In this document: positions 51,085-64,000 of the stretch, piece after piece
Layout of the letters: each line of letters starts with the position of its first letter
Numbering within the stretch: position 1 is the stretch's first letter
Assembly (NCBI RefSeq): GCF_027595985.1
Contig: NC_073303.1
Span: 26,565,723 to 26,629,722, forward strand
Direction: 5' to 3'
DNA from: Sorex araneus
Lineage: Eukaryota; Chordata; Mammalia; Eulipotyphla; Soricidae
DNA length: 64,000 bases
Made by a program: the position numbers and the translations under genes
The notes under the pieces: generated by a model
Told to the model about the DNA's origin: nothing
What the model saw: only the letters and a program-made list of their open reading frames with translations
Databases searched by the model: none

Positions 51085-53267
51085 CGACTGCTCTCGATAT
51101 ATATTTGTATTTATATGCCTTTAAATTACACAGTCATGTACAAAACAGGCGCATTGCTGAGACCACAGCACTTCTCAGAGGTTCACAAGTGTCGGACTAA
51201 TGGAGTCAGGAAGCCGAGGGCGGCGAGCGAGGGCGATTCACGGGGACAAACACGCTACTCGCCGAGCCCCGCGGGCGGGCCCGTGCAGCATCGAGGGTGC
51301 GGGCGGGCGGGAGGCTACAGGAGGCGGGGGCACGGCCAGGGGGGCCCGTGCCCCTGAAGCCCGGGGACCTTCCGGTGTGTGTGTGTGGGGGAAGCCCTCC
51401 CGCTCCCCACCCTGAGAGTCTGGGCCCAGGGCAGGGGGCTCCCACACGGGGCCCCGGAGGCGGGTACTTAGAGAGAACGGGGTGTCGAGTCCCTGCCCCG
51501 CGGGCAGCTGAGTTCTGAGGGCGCCAGGCCTGGGATGTGGTCAGGGCCACCGCCCCTCCCCCGAGGCTGGGCAGCCGCCGGCACAGCGAGAAGGCCAAGG
51601 CCAGGCCCCGGGTGCAGACGCGCCAGCTTCCCACCTTCCGAGGGCATGAGGGCACCAGCCCCCCCGACACCACGCTGGCTGGAAGAGGCTGGAGGCCTTT
51701 GGTGAGCGGGGCGGGGCTGAGGGCACCCCACTCGCTCCAAGCCCTGCAGAGCTGCAGATGGCGGGGGGGAGCGAGCCCACAGGCCCTGGGTGCTGCGGGG
51801 GTACCCCACCCCCCTGGCCCGGAGCCGCGAGGACACACAGCACCCACGCAGCGTGGGGGGGGGCCCTGCGGCTGGGCTCCCTGGCGCTGGGAGTGGGCTG
51901 TCAGGAGGAGCAGCCAGGGTGGGGGGCGGGCTAGGGCGCCAGGAGGGCCCAGTTGCCCGATGATGCAATGCAGAGTGGGGCGGGGCCTGCAGGCCCCGGA
52001 GAGGGGGCAGCTCCCCGGGCCCCCAGAACTTCCAGCTCCTCACCCTCCCCCCTTCCCTTACAGTGCTCCCCGCCACCTCGGGGTCTTGCCCTGCACTGGC
52101 CCCTCTTTCTGCCTCCAAAGCTCCTCCCACCCCAAAACGTTGTTTTACTGAGACCCAGGCTGGGGGGCTGCAGGGGCTGCCAGCAGGGAAGTGTGTAGCT
52201 GCGGGGGAGGGGAACCTGCAAGGGGACGGAGTGGGGCAGGGAAGACAGAGTCACTCTCTGGACTTCTCACAAGGAGATCACGGTCCTTGCTCGGCCAAAC
52301 CCTGTCAGGACAGCAGGGACGTTCCCAGGCTCTCCCTGAAACCCCGCCGGGACCCCCGACACAGGCCAGAGAGGGGGCAGGAGGGGGTGCCTGGCATTCC
52401 GGCTCGCTTTCCTGCGGCGTGATGCGCCTTGTGGGGGCTGGAGCGGGGCGCTGGTCAGGGGCCCCCCCACAGGGAAGGCTGCTACTGTTGCTGGCTGTGC
52501 CCTGGGCCTGGAGACATCTGAGAGGGGGTTGGGGGTCTCTGTGAGTTGCTAAGGGGGCGGCTCCGGGGACGAGCTGCTTGGACAGTGGGGGGCAAGGGTC
52601 CAGCAGGGGGTGGCGGTCCCTGGCTGGGCGGGGAGCTGGGAGGACTGAGGCCTGCTCCTTCATGCACCCTCTAGCACCTCACGAACACCGGTGCCGGCCC
52701 CAGCTCACCTCTCCTCGTACCTGGGGGAAGCAAGGGACCCCAGGATTCCTCTACAGGAGAAGAGGGTCCCCCTTCTCCTCCGCCAGCCCCATTCCAGTCC
52801 CAAGGGCGGGGCTAGGAGATAAAGGGGGCTCCCCAAGACAAAGTGAAAGACGACAGACCAGAAGTCCCCTTCTGGGGAGCCTGGAGGGGGGGGCTGGGGA
52901 GAGCAAGGTGGCGGTGGGAGCTGACGGCAACGAGAGATCAGAAAATCAGGCCCGAGAATGGGGGCGGGGACGCGAGCTGAGAGAAGGGTCCAGGAGCCGT
53001 CCCTCCGGCTCAGGAGACACTCTGGTGGGGTCTGGAGAGCAGATGTGATGTCAGTCAGGCTAAGACCCTCACCTACCCTGGGGCGCTGGCCTCCGGGCAG
53101 CCCTGCAAACGCTCTGTCTCTTTGTAGTTTTTGTTTTGTTCTGTTTTGACGTTTAAAAAAATAAAAGCTTGATCGGAAAATATGTCTGGAACTCTATGGC
53201 GTGGGGAAGGGGGGAGGAGGGCGCGGTGAGGGAGAGGCAGGGGGGTAGTGTGTGGGGAGCAGGGCAG
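51085..53267 (-). other. PACSIN1: PACSIN1 3' UTR (probable extent)
   Basis: No SINE occurs between 50.65 kb and the stop codon, unlike adjacent DNA, which fits a long neuronal-gene 3' UTR. An AU-rich end (51098-51150) on the minus strand contains TGTACAT (UGUA element), TATAAA and AATACA hexamers. Another AU-rich island is at 53118-53190. Human PACSIN1 also has a long 3' UTR. Confidence 0.6.
51106..51115 (-). terminator. PACSIN1: Candidate PACSIN1 poly(A) signals (AATACA/TATAAA)
   Basis: On the minus strand GCATATAAATACAAAT overlaps two known variant hexamers. There is no canonical AATAAA in this end region on that strand. Confidence 0.45.
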
Positions 53268-59269
<6,002 letters not shown>

Positions 59270-59332
59270 GGCGTGGCCGTGGCGGGGTGGACAGTGGCGA
59301 TGTGGCGGTCAGCGGGCCGGGCTGCTCATGCG
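59270..59332 (-). other. PACSIN1: PACSIN1 5' UTR segment with uORF
   Basis: The exon begins after the acceptor CTTCTGCCCCGCAG. A six-codon upstream ORF (59329-59309, MSSPAR, stop TGA) ends 39 nt before the main ATG. Confidence 0.8.
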
Positions 59333-59514
59333 CTGCGGGGCAGAAGAGAGACCCCAGAGATGAGAGGAGTGTCCCCGTGCACCCCATTTTAGAGCTGGAG
59401 TCCCAACTCGCTGTGGGGGTGCGGGATCCCCCGCTACTCAGATGCAGACTTCCTGCTCAGGACTCACCGTCCAGTGACCCCGAGACCCCCTGTCCCTCCA
59501 GGCATGAGCCTAGG

Positions 59515-59600
59515 AACCACACGCTCCCTGGAGCACTGAGCTGGGAGTAACCCCTGAGCAAGTCAGATTGCCAGGTGTGGGCCCCAAATAAAAAACAAGT
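59515..59600 (+). mobile_element. SINE body fragment
   Basis: CTGGAGCACTGAGCTGGGAG, TAACCCCTGAGC and GGTGTGGGCCCC, with an A-rich end. Confidence 0.5.
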
Positions 59601-59632
59601 AAAAGCATTTTGCTTATTTTGGCTTGGAGGAG

Positions 59633-59633
59633 C

Positions 59634-59692
<59 letters not shown>
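59633..59692. repeat. (GT)n microsatellite, about 29 units
   Basis: Nearly pure GT/TG dinucleotides over about 58 bp. Confidence 0.97.
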
Positions 59693-59830
59693 TACATCAG
59701 GGTCCGTGCTGAGGGAACACACCTCGTGGTGCGTGAACCACATGTGATACCAGGGATTGAACCAGGATCAGGGTCTCGGCCCCCTGCAGAGCAAGCGTGC
59801 TACTTAACCTCCACACCATCTCTCTCGCTC
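59693..59830 (-). mobile_element. Degenerate SINE fragment
   Basis: ACATGTGATACCAGGGATTG, AACCAGGATCAGGGTCTCGG and CACACCATCTCTCTCGCTC match a decayed reverse head. Confidence 0.45.
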
Positions 59831-59917
59831 TGGGGAGCCTCCAGAGAAGGAAGAGGGTCGGCCAGACCAGGGCCCCCCCGCCCCCCAGAGCCCGTGAAGC
59901 CACAAAGAGCGGGGCCC

Positions 59918-60092
59918 TGGGGCTGAGGCACTACAGGCCGAGGCGCCTGCCTCGCATGCCGCTTCCTCCAGCTTGACCCCCAGGCCCAGAGACGGGCCCC
60001 GGCACCGCCAGGAGTAACCCCTGAGTACAGGTCCAGGGGTGAGACCTGCGCACACTCGGCCCAACCCTCCCCCTCAAATAAAAAGAAAAATA
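59918..60092 (+). mobile_element. SOR-type SINE, diverged
   Basis: GGGGCTGAGGCACTACAGG, GCCTGCCTCGCATGCCGC and CACCGCCAGGAGTAACCCC, with an AAATAAAAAGAAAAA tail. Confidence 0.75.
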
Positions 60093-60380
60093 AATTGGAC
60101 TCTTTGATTTATCTTGGAAACGAAGGTCAAGGCCTGGGGGCAGAGGGGCCATGACTCGGGAAACACCCAGGGGGAACCTGGGGCCCTGCGGCCCGCCAGC
60201 GAGTGGGTGACCCCAGGAGGTGGCCGGATGCCCTCCCTGCTGGAGAAGACCCAGGTGCTGCCCTGTCCAGGGGTGCGGGGCTGGGCGGGGAAAGCAGGGA
60301 GGCCAGAATGTTCTAGTTGGAGGGGACCCTCCCAAGACGTGTCAATCAGCAGAAGGCTGTCTGGGAGGTGTGTGTGTGGG

Positions 60381-60505
60381 GGGGTACAGTGATAGCACAG
60401 CGGGGAGGGTGTCTGCCTTGCATGCGGCTGACCCGGGTTCGATGCCCGGAATCCCAAGCACAGCCAGGAGTAACCCCTCAGCACTGCCGGCTGTGACCCC
60501 AAAAC
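60381..60505 (+). mobile_element. SOR-type SINE, internally deleted
   Basis: ACAGTGATAGCACAGCGGGG, GACCCGGGTTCGATGCCC and GCCAGGAGTAACCCC; one body sub-block is missing. Confidence 0.9.
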
Positions 60506-60597
60506 CAGAACTGGGAGGTGGGCCGGGGAGAAGGAGACGTCCCGGCTGGCTCGTTCTGCGCCGTTCCATCCTGCTCGTCTGCGCAGAGCCCCCACGT

Positions 60598-60690
60598 GGT
60601 CCGAGCCCACCCCAGCGAGCCCCGAGCACAGGCCCGGGAGTACTTCCTGAGCACTGCCGGCTGTGCCCTCTTCCCACACAAAATCCTACA
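60598..60690 (+). mobile_element. SINE body fragment
   Basis: GAGCCCCGAGCACAGGCCC, GGGAGTACTTCCTGAGCAC and TGCCGGCTGTGCCC. Confidence 0.45.
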
Positions 60691-60722
60691 ACAAAAACCC
60701 CTCCTCTGTTTAAAGCCCCCTC

Positions 60723-60896
60723 GGGGCCGGAGTGATAGTACAGCGGGGAGGGCGTTTCCCTTGCACGTGGCCGACCCGGGTTCGATCCCCGGCATCCCAT
60801 ACGGTCCCCCGAGCACCACCAGGAGTGATTCCTGAGTGCAGAGCCAGGAGTAACCCCTGAGCATCGCTGGGTGTGACCCAAAAAGCAAAAAAAGAA
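60723..60896 (+). mobile_element. SOR-type SINE with target-site duplication
   Basis: GGGGCCGGAGTGATAGTACAG, CCCGGGTTCGATCCCC, GGTGTGACCC and an A-rich tail. Flanked by AAAGCCCCCTCG (60712-60722) and AAAGCCCCTCG (60897-60907). Confidence 0.96.
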
Positions 60897-61467
60897 AAAG
60901 CCCCTCGCCTGGGCTGGCGTTGGGGCAGCGGACACTCTCGAGGCGGGGAAGGGGCAGCGCAGCTCGGGCCTGGCACGTCCAGAGAGGGACGGCAGGACCC
61001 ACCCTCTGCCCTGCCCAGGCCAGGGAGAGCCGGGCATCCGGGCTCCCGCAGCGAGGTGGACGCGGCTGAGGGGCCTTGTCGTGGCACGAGCTCTGGGTCT
61101 GGGGTCCCTGCAGACACCGCGGGCCCCTCGCCTGGCCCTGGGCTCCGCTGACAAGGAGGGTGTCGGGGGAGGGGGGCGGGGCAGCTCTGTAGAGACGAGC
61201 CTGGCAGGCCTGACGCCCCGGCTGGGCACCACCGGAAAGGAGAAGAAAGAAACGTCCCAGCCTAGGGGACCCGCAGGCAGGGGCCACTCTGCCGTCCACG
61301 GTCCCTGGGCCACACCCCACTCCACAGCGAGCGGCATGCGCACACCACAAAAGGGAGTTCGAGCACCCCCCCCCCCGTGGGGGACCCACGGCTCGGCGTG
61401 ACCCCCGCCACCCGCACACAACATCAACCACGAAGGGAGCCGGGGCTGAGAATTTAGAGTTTCAAGG

Positions 61468-61605
61468 AGAGGAGAGCACAGCGGGGAGGGCGTTTGCTTT
61501 GCCCTCGGCCAACCTGGGTTCGAATACCCGGCACCCCACATGGTCCCCTGAGCACTGTAAGCCCTGAGCACTGTTGGTGTGACCTCTCCCCTCAAAAAAG
61601 AAAAC
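61468..61605 (+). mobile_element. SOR-type SINE, internally deleted
   Basis: GAGAGCACAGCGGGGAGGGCG, GGGTTCGAATACCCGGCACC and GAGCACTGTTGGTGTGACC, with an A run. Confidence 0.85.
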
Positions 61606-61734
61606 TCTTGGGATCTGCTGATGACAGGGGGGGAGTGAGATGGGGGCAGGGGGGGGGCCATAGCACCTGCCCTTAATTCCCTTGTCACTCCTCAAGCCCG
61701 GAGCTGGGAATTTATTTTGTGGGGAGAACACCTG

Positions 61735-62192
61735 ATGCTGGGGCTCACTCCCGGCTCTGTGCTCCGGGCTGACTCCTAGCTCTGTGCTCGGGGCTCACTC
61801 CTAGCTGTGCTCAGGGATGACTCCTGGCTCTGTGCTCGGGGCTGACTCCTAGCTCTGTGCTCGGGGATTACTCCCGACTCTATGCTCGGGGCTCACTCCC
61901 AGCTCTGTGCTCGGGGCTCACTCCCAGCTCTGTGCTCGGGGCTCACTGCTGACTCTGTGCTCGGGGTCACTCCCGGCTCTGTGCTCGGGACTGACTCCTG
62001 GCTCTGTGCTCAGGGCTCACTCCCAGCTCTGTGCTCAGGGTCACTCCTGGCTCTATGCTCGGGGCTCATCCTGGCTCTGTGCTTGGGGCTCACTCCTGAC
62101 AGTGCTAAGGACCATCTGGGGTGCTGGGGATTGAACCTGGGTCTGCCACATGCAAAGCAAAGGCCTCCCCCCTGTGCTATCTGTCTGGCCAC
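61735..62192 (-). mobile_element. SOR-type SINE with about 14 copies of a 25-bp internal unit
   Basis: Tandem CTCGGGGCTCACTCCCAGC and TCTGTG blocks from about 61738 to 62100 run into the normal reverse SINE: AAGGACCATCTGGGGTGCTGG, GGATTGAACCTGGG, ATGCAAAGCAAAGGC and TGTGCTATCTGTCTGGCC. The unit is the reverse complement of the one expanded at 9979-10097. Confidence 0.92.
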
Positions 62193-62254
62193 AAGGTCCT
62201 GTGCTTTCCCGACAACCTCCCCGCGCCTGGCCCCCTCCTCCCCTCAGAGTCTCC

Positions 62255-62762
62255 TGCCCACTCCCCAGCAGCAGCCTGTGGGAAACTGGTCAAATCCAAA
62301 CCAGACCCCGCTGCTCCCCTCCTCAGCACCATCCCACAGCTCCCAACCTCCTCCAGGTTCAAGCTCTTTCCTTCCAGGAGGCTCCTCAAGTGCAGCTGGC
62401 CCAGCCCTCACCCTCTGTCCTCCCTCCTGCTCCAGCTCTACTTTCTCCCTGTTCTGACCTCAGGGCCTTTGCACCTACTAGGGGTGCTTCCCCCACAGAT
62501 TTCCAGCTCTGCTCAGATGTCTCCGTCGCTTCAGCACACGCCCTTTCCCACCCTGGGCCCCTTCCCGCTCCCGCTGCCTGTGTCTGAGGGGCTGTGCGGG
62601 CCCCTGCTCAGCAGCCCCTGCTCAGCAATTGCGTGTCCTCTCTCCCACTTCTGTTCAGCCGATTCGGCCTGCTGCTGCTCTGCCGTGTTCCCAGCACCCA
62701 GAGCAGCGCCTGGCACCGCCTGTGTGATGCGTTTCTGCTGAATGAGTGAAGCAATGCCAAGG
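62255..62762 (+). mobile_element. L2 LINE 3' end
   Basis: CTGACCTCAGGGCCTTTGC, GGTGCTTCCCCCACAGATTTC and CTCTGCTCAGATGTC follow the L2 3' order. Later CAGCACCCAGAGCAGCGCC, TGGCACCGCC and TGCTGAATGAGTGAA match its end. Old and diverged. Confidence 0.75.
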
Positions 62763-62883
62763 GCCTTCTGGAACGTCTACCCATCAAATGGCAAAAACAC
62801 TAAATCCCCACCCGTCCCCGCGCCAAACACGGGCACCTGCACACAGCAGGCGCCCACTATGTGTAGAGAGGAAGTAGCGACCT

Positions 62884-63066
62884 GGGGCCAGAGAGACAGC
62901 TCAGCTCAGCGTTTGTGGGGTCAGGAGTTCGCCTTGCACGCGGCCCACCAAGCTCAATCCCCGGCACCCCACATGGCCCCCTGAGCACTGCCAGGAGTGA
63001 GTCCTGAGTGCTGAGCCAGGGGTGAGCCCTGAGCACAGCCGGGTGTGGCCCAAAAACAAAACCAAA
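62884..63066 (+). mobile_element. SOR-type SINE, diverged
   Basis: GGGGCCAGAGAGACAGCTCAG, CGCCTTGCACGCGGCCCACC, CACATGGCCCCC and GGTGTGGCCCAAAAACAAAAC. Confidence 0.88.
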
Positions 63067-63329
63067 AGGTGATGCGAGCCCAAGTCAGACCCAGAGGGAG
63101 GCAGAAACAGAGCCCCCCCCTCCCCACCCCGCCCCCCAGTCACCGGGCGGCTTCTTGGCGCACGTGTGGGGAAGCATCGGGGGCGGCCAGCTCCGCCCCC
63201 CCACCCCGCGCCCTGGATGCCTCGCAGGCCCGACGGGTGCCATGGCGGGGGCCTGCTGTGCGCCCGGCTGTGTGACCCTCACACCTTGCTGGCCAGGCTG
63301 GGCCGCGACTTCTCTGCCTCACTCAGACC

Positions 63330-63400
63330 AGAGAAGGTGAGTGACAGGTCTGTGGTCACACAGCTGGGAGGGGACAGTAGGCCCTGTTCCAGAGATGAGT
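63330..63400 (-). mobile_element. MIR fragment
   Basis: GTGACAGGTCTGTGGTCACAC followed by AGCTGGGAGGGGACAG is reverse MIR. Confidence 0.5.
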
Positions 63401-63836
63401 CGAGTCCTTCCCCTGACCACCCCCCCTCTGCAGGAGCCAGTCCAGAGCCAGCACCCTGGGGGGTCACCCCAGTCCTCCTGGCCCTGGGGCCACTGGGCCC
63501 TGCTCGGGGGAAGCCGGAACTGCCTCCTTCGGCACAGGAGGGGGTGAGACCGCCCCGGACAGCCAGGCTGCGCCACCCCCCGAGACGGGCGGGCAGAGGG
63601 GCCAGGGAGCGGCAAGGGGCCTCCGTCCCCAGCCATCCGCGACACACACCACCTAACCTTCTCCCCCGAGAACCCCGCTGCCCCCAGGAGGCCTTCCCTG
63701 AATGCCCCCGCACTCTCCCACCTCGCCCCTGCCCCAGCAGGACCAGAGGCGACCTGCTCCCCGGGGAGCACCAAGAAGGTCCAGCGGAGCCGGGCGCAAC
63801 CCGGCCAGCCAGGCCGGCGTCCAGTGTGAGGGCCTG

Positions 63837-63960
63837 GGGTGTGGCGGGGACCCGAGGGACCACCCCGCAGTGCTCGGGCGTGTCCAGGGCCACCCCAGCG
63901 AGGCCCGGGATGGAGCCTGGGTCATTTCACACCCGCATGTGCCCTGATCAGTCTCCTGGG
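63837..63960 (-). mobile_element. Degenerate SINE
   Basis: CCCCGCAGTGCTCGGGCG, CCGGGATGGAGCCTGGGTC, GCATGTGCCCTGATCAGTC and TCCTGGGGCCC in reverse-consensus order. Confidence 0.5.
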
Positions 63961-64000
63961 GCCCGGGGGTCAGCAAGTCTTTCCACACGGCACCGAACTC

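Larger units (their letters stand above)
59333..64000 (-). other. PACSIN1: PACSIN1 5' intron (continues beyond the window)
   Basis: No further exon is seen. The interval holds a (GT)n microsatellite, about nine SINEs, one with a 25-bp expansion, and an L2 3' end; 60.9-61.4 kb and 63.1-63.8 kb are unique GC-rich DNA. Confidence 0.75.

Noticed and set aside
60342-61688. 448-codon minus-strand frame
   Set aside because: It runs through at least three SINEs and shows repeated SINE-derived peptide text (SHPAMLRGYSWLC-like), so it is not a gene.

Overview
The window is mammalian nuclear DNA, very GC-rich and full of short retroposons. The commonest is a tRNA-derived SINE with a head like GCGATAGCACAGCGGGTAGG, a B box like GGTTCGATTCC and a tail ending GTGTGACCCAAAAAGCAAAA. 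I recognise it as the SOR-type SINE of soricid shrews, so the best guess is a shrew close to Sorex araneus. One copy of a second SINE with the same head and a different body, old MIR and L2 fragments, and one class II-type endogenous retroviral solo LTR complete the repeat set.

Three protein-coding genes are supported, in the order known for human 6p21.31 (inverted relative to human). (1) ILRUN (+): only its last coding exon (4071-4106, ending GLRGPYPFGQS), preceded by about 4 kb of intron and followed by a roughly 2 kb 3' UTR. (2) SPDEF (+): a probable noncoding first exon near 30.27-30.61 kb behind a TATA-like promoter, five coding exons between 40159 and 47450 that join in frame to a 334-aa PNT+ETS transcription factor, and an AATAAA at 47773. 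(3) PACSIN1 (-): nine coding exons between 59269 and 53268 that join in frame to a 444-aa F-BAR/NPF/SH3 protein, a probable 2.2 kb 3' UTR ending near 51.09 kb, and the end of a 5' UTR exon carrying a short uORF. SPDEF and PACSIN1 are convergent. No bacterial, phage or plasmid features occur.

Layout: 1-4070 ILRUN intron; 4071-6140 ILRUN end; 6.1-30.2 kb intergenic, with a solo LTR (9506-9847), many SINEs, a 16-bp minisatellite (20.45-20.75 kb) and a 6.2 kb minisatellite of 54/57-bp units (21.43-27.63 kb); 30.2-47.8 kb SPDEF; 47.8-51.1 kb intergenic with a strongly G-rich tract; 51.1-59.3 kb PACSIN1 coding part; 59.3-64 kb PACSIN1 upstream intron.

The three genes are not a pathway: ILRUN modulates innate immune transcription, SPDEF drives epithelial/goblet-cell secretory differentiation, and PACSIN1 is a neuronal membrane-curvature and endocytosis adaptor. 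I see no new multi-gene system. The non-routine signals are repeats and regulation: the large higher-order minisatellite, a tandem array of five CTCF-like motifs in a PACSIN1 intron beside an AT-rich candidate conserved element, in-frame decoy splice acceptors in SPDEF, repeated expansion of one 25-bp SINE segment, and a G-rich pause-like tract between the convergent genes.
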